Of a DNA stretch of 33,624 bases, positions 1 through 8,276 are shown piece after piece; the first letter of the stretch is position 1, and each line of letters starts with the position of its first letter. The translations under genes and the position numbers were made by a program. Source of the DNA: an uncultured Clostridia bacterium. Lineage in GTDB: Bacteria; Bacillota; Clostridia; TANB77; CAG-508. Under the pieces are notes generated by a model that had not been told where the DNA came from, ran no database searches, and was given only the letters and a program-made list of their open reading frames with translations. The stretch covers positions 1 through 33,624 of the forward strand of contig CALXVT010000014.1 of the NCBI GenBank assembly GCA_944392175.1, given 5' to 3'.

Positions 1-24
1 TTTTATAAAAATAATCTTATCCTA

Positions 25-798
25 TTAATTATATAATCTTTTTATATGATTTATTGCACTTTTTTCTATTCTTGAAACTTGAGCTTGAGAAATTCCAATT
101 TCCTCTGCAACTTCCATTTGAGTTCTTCCATCGAAAAATCTTTTGTTTATTATCATTTCTTCTTTAGCAGATAATTTTTTTAAAGCTTCTGAAATAGTAA
201 TACTTTCTGTCCATTTTTCGTCGGTATTTTTGCTATCACTTACTTGATCAATTATATATATACTTTCACTACCATCATTGAACACGGGTTCTTGAAGAGA
301 AACAGGATCCTGTATTGCTCCCAAACTAAAAGATATTTCTTCTGGTGTTGCATCCAATTCTTTTGATATTTCTTCCAGTGTTGGTTCTCTATTATTATCT
401 TTAAGAAATTTATTTTTATAATTAATACTTTTATATGCTAAATCTTTTATCGATCTACTAACTCTTATAGAATTATTATCTCTTAAGTATCTTCTAATTT
501 CTCCAATTATCATTGGTACTGCATATGTGCTAAATTGAACATTTAAATTTATATCAAAATTATCAATAGCTTTTATTAGGCCTATACATCCTATTTGAAA
601 TAAATCATCTGCGCTTTCTGCTCTTCCTGCAAATCTTTGTACAACACTTAAAACTAATCTTAAATTACCATTTATAAATTTTTCTCTTGATTCTAAATTT
701 CCTTCTTTTATTTCTTTTAATAATTTATTTTTTTCTTCATTTGATAATATAGGTAATTTTGTAGTATTAACTCCACATATTTCCACCTTATTAATCAA
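25..798 (-). CDS. sigG: RNA polymerase sporulation sigma factor SigG
   Basis: Forespore-specific late sporulation sigma factor that directs core RNA polymerase to spore maturation genes. The 257-residue protein starts with the SigG-specific NKVEICGVNTTKLP segment, followed by region 2 (NLRLVLSVVQRF, then the DLFQIGCIGLIKAIDNFD core helix and QFSTYAVPMIIGEIRRYLRD) and a region 4 helix-turn-helix at the C-terminus (TQMEVAEEIGISQAQVSRIE). Length fits the family (about 260). I chose a TTG start at 798 because AAAGGAGG lies 7 nt upstream and known SigG proteins begin here; reading on to an ATG at 840 would translate through the ribosome site. It follows sigE by 63 nt. That gap holds a hairpin able to bury the ribosome site, described separately. 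Identification is firm. Confidence 0.96.
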   Translation of the reverse strand: MINKVEICGVNTTKLPILSNEEKNKLLKEIKEGNLESREKFINGNLRLVLSVVQRFAGRAESADDLFQIGCIGLIKAIDNFDINLNVQFSTYAVPMIIGEIRRYLRDNNSIRVSRSIKDLAYKSINYKNKFLKDNNREPTLEEISKELDATPEEISFSLGAIQDPVSLQEPVFNDGSESIYIIDQVSDSKNTDEKWTESITISEALKKLSAKEEMIINKRFFDGRTQMEVAEEIGISQAQVSRIEKSAINHIKRLYN

Positions 799-805
799 AC
801 AAAAA

Positions 806-846
806 CCTCCTTTGCAAATAACTACTATCATTATTTGCAAAAAAAG
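806..846 (-). promoter_or_regulatory. Hairpin occluding the sigG ribosome-binding site
   Basis: On the minus strand TTTGCAAATAA (841-831) and TTATTTGCAAA (821-811) form a perfect 11-bp stem around a 9-nt loop. The stem extends outward: CTTTT (846-842) pairs with GGAGG (810-806) through C-G, U-A and three U-G pairs, so the whole Shine-Dalgarno core of sigG sits in a 16-bp helix. A candidate SigF-like promoter overlaps it (GTATA at 857-853, then GCAAATAAT at 838-830 after 14 nt); this match is imperfect. Pairing is read directly; regulation is inferred. Confidence 0.6.
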
Positions 847-861
847 TTTTTTTATACTATT

Positions 862-1599
862 TTATCCTGTCTTACTAACAATATCTTTTTTCATTTTTCC
901 TATTATTTTCTTTTCTAGTCTCGAAATATAACTTTGAGAAATTCCTAACATATCAGCAACTTCCTTTTGAGTTTTTTCATCTCCTGTTCCTGAAAATCCA
1001 AATCTAAGTTCCATTATGTTTTTTTCTCTTTTATTTAACTTTTCTATTGCTTCTCTTAGTAATTTTTTATCTATTTCATCTTCAATTCTTCTAGAAGTAA
1101 CATCACTTTCCGTTCCCAATATATCTGATAGCAACAATTCATTTCCATCGCCATCTTGATTTAATGGCTCGTCAATAGAAACTTCACTTCTTATTTTATT
1201 ATTTCTTCTTAAATACATAAGTATTTCATTTTCAATACATCTTGAAGCATATGTAGCAAGTTTAATTTTTTTATCCGTATTAAAAGTATTTACACCTTTC
1301 ATTAATCCTATTGTTCCTATCGAAATTAAATCTTCTATTCCAATTCCGGTATTTTCAAACTTTTTGGCAATATATACAACCAATCTTAAATTTCTTTCTA
1401 CTAATATTTTCCTTGCTTCATTATCATTTTTTTCTAATCTCTTTAAAACTTCTGCCTCTTCTTTAGGCTCCAATGGTGGAGGTAAAGTTTGGCTTCCTCC
1501 TATATAAAAAATTGGTAATTTTTCTATTTCTTCATTTTGATTTATGTATTTTGCATAAATTATGTTTATGCTATTTTTTAATTTTTCTATCAAATTCAT
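862..1599 (-). CDS. sigE: Pro-sigma-E, early mother-cell sporulation sigma factor
   Basis: Mother-cell sigma factor made as an inactive precursor. The 245-residue protein has an N-terminal pro-sequence of about 30 residues that looks amphipathic, followed by [13 protein letters not shown], the region where SpoIIGA cleaves pro-SigE. Region 2 ([51 protein letters not shown]) and a region 4 helix-turn-helix near the C-terminus ([19 protein letters not shown]) follow. The ATG at 1599 has AAAGGAGGAG just upstream, a site lying inside the last codons of spoIIGA, so the two are probably translationally coupled. Protease and substrate are adjacent, as in Bacillus and Clostridium. Confidence 0.96.
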   Translation of the reverse strand: MNLIEKLKNSINIIYAKYINQNEEIEKLPIFYIGGSQTLPPPLEPKEEAEVLKRLEKNDNEARKILVERNLRLVVYIAKKFENTGIGIEDLISIGTIGLMKGVNTFNTDKKIKLATYASRCIENEILMYLRRNNKIRSEVSIDEPLNQDGDGNELLLSDILGTESDVTSRRIEDEIDKKLLREAIEKLNKREKNIMELRFGFSGTGDEKTQKEVADMLGISQSYISRLEKKIIGKMKKDIVSKTG

Positions 1600-1601
1600 A
1601 T

Positions 1602-2480
1602 TTACACTCCTCCTTTAAGTAAATCTAATCCGAATAGTGCATCATATTTTTTTCTTTTTGATAGTTCTTTATCATATACTCCTATTACCACATTTTTTAT
1701 TACTTTGCCTTCTATTTTTATTTTGTCCGGTTTTACTCCTAAAATCATTCCATTTTCATTTCCTAATGATGTATATGGAATAATTGTTATTCTTTTTGCT
1801 ATTTTTTCATTATTTAGTTTTCCTAAGCAATCACCTCCTAAAATAGTTTCAATATTATATAACAATTCTTGTGGAAGAATATTTTTTATACTATTTTTAT
1901 TCACAATTATTACTGGCGCTTTGGTTATTGGATCTTTTAGCATATTTCCAGTATCTAATATCGCATTTATGCTTGACTTCTTTTTTTCTATATATATTTC
2001 TAGTTGATAAAAAATATCATCTTTTTTTATTAAATTTTTAATGTTTTTAAATACATTTTTTATTAAAAATATTCCTATAAATAATGCAACTATAGATGAA
2101 AATACTGGAAATTCAATTATTAGGCTATTATTATAACTATATATTTGTCCATGTTTAAGAAAACTAATTGCAAAAGCAAGTCCTCCAATAGTAAATGAAG
2201 TCAAATAGAACATTAATAATAACTCTATAAACTTCTTTAATCTCCTTTCTTTATGTATTACTCTTATCATTGCACAAGATAAGAGTATCTTTGAAATGAT
2301 ATTATTAAATTTTCCTATTTTTGGAACAAATATTATTATTGTATATATTGCTCCTATAATTGCCGAAATTAATATTCGTATTTTTGAAACTTTAATTTTT
2401 TTTATAAAAAAAGTTGTATACAATATTGCATAATTCATAATTAGATTTTCTATAAAGATTATATCTATGTATACAACCAC
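1602..2480 (-). CDS. spoIIGA: SpoIIGA, sigma-E processing aspartic protease
   Basis: Membrane aspartic protease that removes the pro-sequence of SigE in the mother cell after a forespore signal (SpoIIR, not in this window). The 292-residue protein has an N-terminal membrane half with about five hydrophobic segments (residues about 5-25, 36-53, 60-76, 87-108 and 122-141) and a soluble C-terminal half. The catalytic DTGN motif is at residues 176-179, within [13 protein letters not shown]. The GTG start at 2480 follows AGGTGG by 6 nt. The stop is 2 nt from the sigE ATG. Family length is about 300, so it looks intact. Confidence 0.94.
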   Translation of the reverse strand: MVVYIDIIFIENLIMNYAILYTTFFIKKIKVSKIRILISAIIGAIYTIIIFVPKIGKFNNIISKILLSCAMIRVIHKERRLKKFIELLLMFYLTSFTIGGLAFAISFLKHGQIYSYNNSLIIEFPVFSSIVALFIGIFLIKNVFKNIKNLIKKDDIFYQLEIYIEKKKSSINAILDTGNMLKDPITKAPVIIVNKNSIKNILPQELLYNIETILGGDCLGKLNNEKIAKRITIIPYTSLGNENGMILGVKPDKIKIEGKVIKNVVIGVYDKELSKRKKYDALFGLDLLKGGV

Positions 2481-2499
2481 TTTTTTCCACCTCGCAATT

Positions 2500-2532
2500 A
2501 TTGTACATCTTTTTTATTTAAAAGTATGTCAT
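2500..2532 (-). promoter_or_regulatory. Candidate spoIIGA-sigE promoter with long spacer
   Basis: ATGACA (2532-2527) and TACAAT (2505-2500) resemble SigA -35 and -10 hexamers but are 21 bp apart instead of 17. The Bacillus subtilis spoIIG promoter also has an over-long spacer (22 bp) and depends on phosphorylated Spo0A. I see no clean TGTCGAA 0A box; CCGAA at about 2536-2540 is the nearest. The implied leader is very short, about 12 nt. Confidence 0.45.
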
Positions 2533-2542
2533 TTCTTCGGGC

Positions 2543-2590
2543 AGAAAAAAAGAAATAATCTACTATTTTCGATTACTTCTTTTTTTATTT
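2543..2590 (-). terminator. Terminator after ftsZ
   Basis: GAAGTAATC (2579-2571) and GATTATTTC (2560-2552) form a 9-bp stem with one G-U pair, flanked by A and T runs, in the gap between the ftsZ stop and the spoIIGA promoter. It separates the division genes from the sporulation genes. Confidence 0.75.
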
Positions 2591-2613
2591 TTATTTAATT
2601 TAAAACATTTTAT

Positions 2614-3717
2614 TTATTTTTGTTTTTTTCTTAAAAAAGATGGTATATCTAAGTCGTTTGAATTAGAATTGCTATCTGAACTTGTTGGAATAGAACTTAT
2701 CTTTTCATTCCATGCTTTAGATACTAAGTTATCTACATTCATATTTGTATTCTTTTCTTTTTCAAATTCTGTAGCAATTACAGTAATTGTTATTTCATCT
2801 TTCATATCAGGATCAATAACCGCACCAAATATAATATTTGCTTCTGGGTCAACACTTCTTTGTACTAATTCTGCTGCAGTATTTACTTCATGTAATCCTA
2901 AATCTGGTCCACCTGTAATATTGATAATTACTCCTCTTGCTCCTTCTATTGATGTTTCTAATAATGGACTTTCTGTAGCTTGTTTAGCTGCATCTTCTGC
3001 TCTATTTTCTCCAGATGCTCTACCAATACCCATATGAGCCATACCTGTATTTAACATTATTGTTTTTACGTCAGCAAAGTCTAAGTTTACAAGTCCAGGT
3101 ACTGCAATTAAATCAGATATACCTTGAACACCTTGTCTTAAAATTTCATCAGCTTGTTTAAAAGCTTCTACTATTGATGTTTTTCTATCTATAATTTGTA
3201 ATAACTTATCATTTGGTATTACAACTAAAGTATCTACTTTGCTCTTTAAGCTTTCGATTCCTCTATCAGCTTGTGATAATCTTTTTTTACCTTCAAAAGT
3301 AAATGGTTTTGTAACAACACCTATTGTTAATATTCCCATTTCTTTTGCAATTCCTGCTACTATTGGTGCAGCACCTGTTCCAGTTCCTCCACCCATTCCT
3401 GCTGTTACAAATACCATATCAGCTCCTCTTAAAGCTTCTGATATTTCTGATTTACTTTCTTCTGCTGATTGAGCACCGATATCTGGATTAGCTCCTGCTC
3501 CTAATCCTCTTGTTATTTTTTCTCCTATTTGAATTTTTGTTCCTGCTTTTGACATTTGAAGAGCTTGTCTATCTGTGTTTACTGATATAAATTCTACTCC
3601 TCTTATTCCGCAATCAACCATTCTATTTACTGCATTATTTCCTGCTCCACCTACACCTATTACTTTAATTGTAGCTGTTCCATCTAACATTTTTTCGTTT
3701 TCATCAAAGTCCATCAT
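2614..3717 (-). CDS. ftsZ: Cell division protein FtsZ
   Basis: Tubulin-like GTPase that polymerises into the Z ring at midcell. The 367-residue protein has the N-terminal [17 protein letters not shown] nucleotide-binding segment (residues 17-33), the tubulin signature [11 protein letters not shown] at 107-117, the T7 synergy-loop region [11 protein letters not shown] (about 209-219), a variable linker rich in Ser and Asn, and a C-terminal peptide DIPSFLRKK that binds FtsA and other partners. The first of two adjacent ATGs is used; AGGAGG lies 9 nt upstream. It follows ftsA after a 50-nt gap, so the two are probably cotranscribed. Intact and highly conserved. Confidence 0.98.
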   Translation of the reverse strand: MMDFDENEKMLDGTATIKVIGVGGAGNNAVNRMVDCGIRGVEFISVNTDRQALQMSKAGTKIQIGEKITRGLGAGANPDIGAQSAEESKSEISEALRGADMVFVTAGMGGGTGTGAAPIVAGIAKEMGILTIGVVTKPFTFEGKKRLSQADRGIESLKSKVDTLVVIPNDKLLQIIDRKTSIVEAFKQADEILRQGVQGISDLIAVPGLVNLDFADVKTIMLNTGMAHMGIGRASGENRAEDAAKQATESPLLETSIEGARGVIINITGGPDLGLHEVNTAAELVQRSVDPEANIIFGAVIDPDMKDEITITVIATEFEKEKNTNMNVDNLVSKAWNEKISSIPTSSDSNSNSNDLDIPSFLRKKQK

Positions 3718-3767
3718 AAAGTTTTTCCTCCTACCTATCTATCTATTTATTTTTTATTATCTACATT

Positions 3768-4997
3768 TTATGAATAGAAAAATTCTTTAATTCTTTCTAA
3801 TATTGATCTAAAAAATCCTTCTTCAGATTTTGTATCAATACTACTTGATACTGTTTTTGTAAATGGTCTAGATGCAATGTATCTAACTAAAGCATAACTA
3901 GCTCTGTATGTTGGTTTCACAGTACTAATTAATCTTCCTGTTGCTATTTTTACAGGTATATTTAAATTTATTTTACCAGCAACATCACATTTATTTATAT
4001 TTATAATTCCTTGACCAGTTAAAATTACATTATTTATTCTTGATTTTATTCCTTGTGTTGTAATGTCTTTATTTATTAGTGAAAAGATTTCTTCAATTCT
4101 AGCTTCGATTATCTCGATTAATTCTGAACTTTTTATAGTCTTATTTCTATTTTCACCTTTAAATGTGTTTAATAATATATCATTATCATTATCTATAAAA
4201 GATTTTAAAGCTAATCCATATTGTCTTTTTAATTTGTCTGCTTCTTCTTCTGATATATTTAATACTAGTGCAATATCGTTTGTTATGCTATTTCCTCCTA
4301 ATGGAATTGTATTTGTATAAATATATGAGCTTCCCTCAAATACTCCAATATCAGTATTTCCTGCTCCCATATCAATAATCATAACATTATCATGTAATTC
4401 ATTACTATCTAATATTAAATTTCTTTGAGCTAAAGTTGTTGGTACTAATCCGTCTACATCTATTCCAGCTCTTTTAAATATTGATGAAATTTGTCTTACA
4501 TAATCTTTATCTGCTAATATAATTTGTGCTTTTAGTGTAAAATTGCTACTTAAACTTCCAACTGGATCTTCCGTAGATTTTCCGTTATCTAATATAAATT
4601 TATCTGGTACTATATCTATAGATACTTTTCCTTCTGGAATATCTATATCTTTAACTTGCATAATTGCAGTTTGTACATCTCTTAAAGATATTCCTGAATA
4701 TTTATCTCTAGCTTCTTTAACAATGCTATTTTGTACTATTGTTGTGTATTTACCTGGTATTGTTACATAAGCTGAATTAATTTTTAAACCTGATTCATCC
4801 TCTATTTTTTCTATTACTTTAATTAAACTATTTGAAACTTCTTCTTCATTTATTATTTTTGTTTTCTTCATTCCTGAACATTTGTAAGAGCTTGTACAAA
4901 TAATCTCTATTTGATTAAAATTATTAACTTCCCCTACAACTGCGGAGATTTTTGAAGTTCCAATATCTATTCCAACAATTATATCTCCTATTGCCAA
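3768..4997 (-). CDS. ftsA: Cell division protein FtsA
   Basis: Actin-like ATPase that tethers FtsZ filaments to the membrane and recruits the division machinery. The 409-residue protein begins with the actin-fold phosphate-1 motif VGIDIGTSKISAVVGE, has a second phosphate motif MIIDMGAGNTDIGVF, and ends with an amphipathic helix (FFRSILERIKEFFYS) that fits the FtsA membrane-targeting sequence. The start is TTG at 4997: GGAGGAG lies 7 nt upstream and the protein begins where the family does. A promoter and a set of phased repeats lie upstream, so ftsA-ftsZ looks like its own transcription unit. Confidence 0.97.
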   Translation of the reverse strand: MAIGDIIVGIDIGTSKISAVVGEVNNFNQIEIICTSSYKCSGMKKTKIINEEEVSNSLIKVIEKIEDESGLKINSAYVTIPGKYTTIVQNSIVKEARDKYSGISLRDVQTAIMQVKDIDIPEGKVSIDIVPDKFILDNGKSTEDPVGSLSSNFTLKAQIILADKDYVRQISSIFKRAGIDVDGLVPTTLAQRNLILDSNELHDNVMIIDMGAGNTDIGVFEGSSYIYTNTIPLGGNSITNDIALVLNISEEEADKLKRQYGLALKSFIDNDNDILLNTFKGENRNKTIKSSELIEIIEARIEEIFSLINKDITTQGIKSRINNVILTGQGIININKCDVAGKINLNIPVKIATGRLISTVKPTYRASYALVRYIASRPFTKTVSSSIDTKSEEGFFRSILERIKEFFYS

Positions 4998-5038
4998 GTT
5001 AGGTCTCCTCCAATTTATAATCTCATTTTGCTAGTGAT

Positions 5039-5067
5039 AGAATATTATATTTTAAATAAAATGTCAA
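5039..5067 (-). promoter_or_regulatory. ftsA promoter
   Basis: TTGACA (5067-5062), a 17-bp spacer, then TATTCT (5044-5039). The -35 is consensus and the -10 matches 4 of 6. It lies 42 nt upstream of the ftsA start and directly after the 11-bp repeats. Confidence 0.65.
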
Positions 5068-5070
5068 TAG

Positions 5071-5114
5071 ATGTTGTTATATTTTTGTAATATTTTCGTA
5101 ACACTTGCGTAATA
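5071..5114 (-). repeat. Four contiguous 11-bp repeats upstream of the ftsA promoter
   Basis: Read on the minus strand the units are TATTACGCAAG, TGTTACGAAAA, TATTACAAAAA and TATAACAACAT, head to tail with no gap, ending 3 nt before the -35 hexamer. The period is close to one DNA helical turn, so they present the same face. This fits an array of activator or repressor sites, or an UP-element-like A/T tract. The AT richness means chance cannot be excluded. Confidence 0.5.
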
Positions 5115-5159
5115 CTCATACGTCTTATTTTGACATTTTTCGCCAGAGCACAACAATTA

Positions 5160-5196
5160 AATTGTCGTTAGAATTTTTTGGTTCTTTACGACAATT
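5160..5196. repeat. Inverted repeat in the sbp-ftsA gap
   Basis: AATTGTCGT (5160-5168) and ACGACAATT (5188-5196) pair perfectly; an inner GAA/TTC can also pair. It lies between the sbp terminator and the ftsA promoter repeats and has no T run, so it is more likely an operator or structured RNA than a terminator. Confidence 0.5.
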
Positions 5197-5211
5197 AATT
5201 TAATGCTTAGC

Positions 5212-5239
5212 AATAAAAAGGACATACGTCCTTTTTATT
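5212..5239 (-). terminator. Terminator after sbp
   Basis: Perfect 12-bp stem AATAAAAAGGAC/GTCCTTTTTATT with loop ATAC (5224-5227), 40 nt past the sbp stop. It ends the murA-divIB-DUF881-sbp unit. The stem is symmetric and could work in both directions. Confidence 0.85.
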
Positions 5240-5278
5240 AATATTCTATCACTTTTTTACTTATCCTTCTTATTTCTC

Positions 5279-5674
5279 TTAATTTGTCTCATTTTTTGCA
5301 TTATTCTGTTTCTCTTCTTTTCTTTTTTTAGCCCAATCTGTCCATTTTTCAATATAATATCTACGGATAATTGCTAAATCTATAAATATTCTTCCAACAA
5401 ATACAACTATTGCTGCTAGTGCAATATCAACATTTAACTTATTTCCTAAATATGTTAATAACACAGCTGTTATACTATTTACAAAAAATCCTGATACAAA
5501 AACTTTCATATCAAAGTTCTTTTCGACAACGGATTTTATACCTCCAAACACAGAATCTAATGCTGCCATTATTCCAATGGCTAAATAACCTGAAACTGTA
5601 TATGGTATTAATGGAGAATTAATTCCTAAAATTGCTCCTATAATACATCCTATTAATATTGCTATAAAAACCAA
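5279..5674 (-). CDS. sbp: Small basic protein Sbp (DUF1290), division-cluster membrane protein
   Basis: A 131-residue membrane protein of the DUF1290 family, always found near ftsA-ftsZ in Firmicutes; its biochemical role is unknown. Three to four hydrophobic segments are visible (residues about 2-16, 24-42, 57-75 and 82-102), followed by a charged tail rich in Lys, Glu and Asn that is probably cytoplasmic. The start is TTG at 5674 with GAGGAGGAAGG upstream. It follows the second DUF881 gene by 16 nt and precedes ftsA, the same order as ylxW-ylxX-sbp-ftsA in Bacillus subtilis. Confidence 0.9.
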   Translation of the reverse strand: MVFIAILIGCIIGAILGINSPLIPYTVSGYLAIGIMAALDSVFGGIKSVVEKNFDMKVFVSGFFVNSITAVLLTYLGNKLNVDIALAAIVVFVGRIFIDLAIIRRYYIEKWTDWAKKRKEEKQNNAKNETN

Positions 5675-5690
5675 TTTTCCTTCCTCCTCA

Positions 5691-6389
5691 TTATTTTATT
5701 TTTATACTATCTTCTATCTCGAACTCTCCGCTGTATTTCAAAATTGTTATATCATTATTTTCTGCTAATGATACTTTTTTTCCATCAGATATTTGAGAAT
5801 CTACATATCCACCTTTTGCTGTTAATCCACTCTCTAAATATTTTTGATTTCCAATTACCTGTATTGTAAATGGTGAAGATAATCTTGTCCCATTCACTAC
5901 TATATATGAGTCTACATCAGCAAATTCTGTTAAGTTTGTTACTCTTTGGTCATTTACAGAAATTGCTTCAGCTTCTGCTCTTTTTAATTCATTCATTAAT
6001 TTAATAAGATCTTCTGCATCAACTGCAACATCTCCATCTTCTAAAGTTATTACTACACCAGCACCTTTTACATCTGTTTTTCCTAAATTTAATTCTGCTT
6101 GTTTTAATTCTTTATCCAATAATTCTGATGCAGATTGTGAATCATCTATTTTATTTTTATATTCTTCCAAATTTGCCTTTGCTTGTTCTAATTGATTACT
6201 TGTATCTTCATATTTACTTTGCCAATTATCTAATTCTTCTCTTAACTCACTTTCTCTTTTAGTCTTTAATGAAGTAAGATTAGTTTCATCTACAACTCTA
6301 AATTGCATAAACATTACATATACTAAAATAAAACACATAATTCCAATTATTATCGTCATTGTTATTTTTCCTTTTTTGAATTTTTTCAA
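5691..6389 (-). CDS. DUF881 family protein, YlxX-like
   Basis: A 232-residue envelope protein of DUF881. An N-terminal membrane helix (about residues 9-28) is followed by a Glu/Lys/Gln-rich coiled coil (about 38-90) and a conserved globular domain (GAGVVITLEDGD, NELKRAEAEAISVNDQRV, PFTIQVIGNQKYLES). It sits in the ylxX position before sbp. The order matches Bacillus subtilis, but which of the two paralogues is orthologous to which is assumed from position. Role unknown, probably outside the membrane near the division site. Confidence 0.85.
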   Translation of the reverse strand: MKKFKKGKITMTIIIGIMCFILVYVMFMQFRVVDETNLTSLKTKRESELREELDNWQSKYEDTSNQLEQAKANLEEYKNKIDDSQSASELLDKELKQAELNLGKTDVKGAGVVITLEDGDVAVDAEDLIKLMNELKRAEAEAISVNDQRVTNLTEFADVDSYIVVNGTRLSSPFTIQVIGNQKYLESGLTAKGGYVDSQISDGKKVSLAENNDITILKYSGEFEIEDSIKIK

Positions 6390-6402
6390 GATTACTCACC
6401 TC

Positions 6403-7128
6403 CTAGTTTGCCTCTTTCACATATTTATAATTGATAACTCCATTATATTTTCCAACTGTAAGATTACTTGATTTTTGTACTTTTACTTCAATACCATAAT
6501 CTTTTAAATAATCAATATATCCTCCAGGTCTTTCTAATGTATCAAAGCTTCCTCCAACAGCTTTTATTACAAATGGTGTTCCTACTATTTCACCATTTAT
6601 TCTTGTAATATTTCCTGCACAATCTATAGAAGTTGTAGGTATAATTCTTTGATCATTTATAGAAATTGCTATTGCTCCCGCATTTTTTAATTCATTTACC
6701 ATTTCTAATAAGTCTATTTCATGGACTAAAAAAGCACTTATGTCAGTTTCTAAATCTGAAGAAGAAACACTAGCATTTTTATTGTCTTCTAACGTAATTG
6801 TAACACCTTTTCCTGTAACATCACTTAGTCCTAAAATAGCATTATCTTCATTTAATAACTCTTCTTTTTGCGCAGCACTATCATCATCCTCTGTTGCTTT
6901 TGCTCTATAGTCTTCAAGTTCTTTATTAACTCTTTCTAATTCTGCGTAAGCATTATCGTATCTTTCTTTACTTTTTAATACTTCATCTCTTAATTCATTG
7001 TCTGCATAATCCGGATTAGAAATACTTATATTACTTTGAACTGTTCTTACTTGTATTACTATTCCAAACGTTAATATCAAACATAATACTCCTAATACTA
7101 TACTAATACTTAAGTTCTTTTTATTCAA
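6403..7128 (-). CDS. DUF881 family protein, YlxW-like
   Basis: A 241-residue paralogue of its downstream neighbour with the same plan: N-terminal membrane helix (about residues 6-26), coiled coil (about 45-90), then the DUF881 domain with KGVTITLEDN, ELKNAGAIAISINDQRI, GTPFVIKAVG and GGYIDYLKDYGIEV. The tandem pair and the 13-nt gap point to an old duplication within one operon, common to Firmicutes division clusters. Function undetermined. Confidence 0.85.
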   Translation of the reverse strand: MNKKNLSISIVLGVLCLILTFGIVIQVRTVQSNISISNPDYADNELRDEVLKSKERYDNAYAELERVNKELEDYRAKATEDDDSAAQKEELLNEDNAILGLSDVTGKGVTITLEDNKNASVSSSDLETDISAFLVHEIDLLEMVNELKNAGAIAISINDQRIIPTTSIDCAGNITRINGEIVGTPFVIKAVGGSFDTLERPGGYIDYLKDYGIEVKVQKSSNLTVGKYNGVINYKYVKEAN

Positions 7129-7139
7129 AATATACCTCC

Positions 7140-8276
7140 TTAAACTTTTTCTCTAAAAAATACTTTTTCGAGGTCATTTATAAAAATCTCTCCCTCGTTT
7201 CCTTGTTCTTTAGATAAAATCTCTTTTAATAATAGCATTCTATCATTTATATTTGTAGCGTCGCCTAAATAAGCGGTTTTCTTTTCATCTTTTAATTCTA
7301 ACTTATATTCTTCATCATTTGATATATCTACACTGGTTATTTTATCATATAACTCATTAGTCTTTGCTGCTTTTATAATTATATTTACTGTAGTTAATTT
7401 AGCAATATCTTCTTCTGACAATTTGTTTCCTGGCTTTAGGTTGTCCTCTGTAGTATTATAACCAGTTAATAGTGGCAATTTCAAATCTTCATCATTAATT
7501 TCTAATATATTTCCATTTTCATCAATATAAGCATATGCATTACCAAATTTAATTTGATATGCTGGTGTTCTTTCCGTTACCTTTATTTCAACTTTATTTG
7601 GTAGTTTTCTAGTTATTTCCACAGTTTCTATGTATGCGTTCTGTTTTATACCATTATCAACATTTTCTTTTGAAAATTTAAAAATATTCTGATCTAAAGA
7701 CAATGTTGACAAACTTTTTATTTCTTCTGCATTAATTTTATTATTCCCTGAAACCTCTATATCTTTAATATTGAATACAGGTGAAACAAAAAGAAATGCT
7801 AATATTCCAGCTATAATTGCTATAAATAATAATAATTTAAGGATAAATTTTATTATTTTTAATCTTTTTTGTTTTCTTATTTTTCTCTTTCGTTCTTCAT
7901 CTGGTGATATTTTTTTATATTTTTTTCTTTTCTTCTTATAATTATTTTGATTATTCCTGTTATATGTTCTATTAATCATATCATCAGAAATATCAAAATC
8001 AGGTTGTCTTTTATTATTTTTGTTCTTCTTAGCTTGTCCTTTTTTCTTTTTTCTTTTTTTATTATTCTGAACTGATTTTTTCTTATCTGGTAATACAGTT
8101 ACACCAATTACTATTTCATTATCAATATCAAACATATTATCATTCATTGGTTCTGGATTTTTCTTTTTTAATTTCTTTTTAGGGTGCTTTTTCTTTTTAT
8201 GCACCCTTTTATTATCTTTGCTTAAATAATAGAAATCCAATTCATTTCTTTTTTTCTTTTTAAACAACCTATTCAC
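7140..8276 (-). CDS. divIB: Cell division protein DivIB/FtsQ
   Basis: Bitopic division protein that joins FtsL and DivIC in the septal complex. The 378-residue protein has an unusually long and very Lys-rich cytoplasmic N-terminus (about residues 1-141, with several runs of four or more Lys), one membrane helix (about 143-165), then a POTRA domain (VFNIKDIEVSGNNKINAEEI onward) and a beta domain of the FtsQ type (YIDENGNILEI). GTG at 8276 overlaps the last 8 nt of murA; a TTG three codons later has the better spacing from AGAAGG, so the exact start is uncertain. The basic tail would interact with membrane or nucleic acid; this is inference. Confidence 0.92.
   Translation of the reverse strand: MNRLFKKKKRNELDFYYLSKDNKRVHKKKKHPKKKLKKKNPEPMNDNMFDIDNEIVIGVTVLPDKKKSVQNNKKRKKKKGQAKKNKNNKRQPDFDISDDMINRTYNRNNQNNYKKKRKKYKKISPDEERKRKIRKQKRLKIIKFILKLLLFIAIIAGILAFLFVSPVFNIKDIEVSGNNKINAEEIKSLSTLSLDQNIFKFSKENVDNGIKQNAYIETVEITRKLPNKVEIKVTERTPAYQIKFGNAYAYIDENGNILEINDEDLKLPLLTGYNTTEDNLKPGNKLSEEDIAKLTTVNIIIKAAKTNELYDKITSVDISNDEEYKLELKDEKKTAYLGDATNINDRMLLLKEILSKEQGNEGEIFINDLEKVFFREKV

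Noticed and set aside
2669..3472. Plus-strand open frames over ftsZ
   Set aside because: Antisense shadows of a conserved gene, without ribosome sites or recognisable content.
5691..7128. DUF881 gene pair as a recent duplication
   Set aside because: The two proteins have diverged widely and the same pair is found in Bacillus, so it is ancient.
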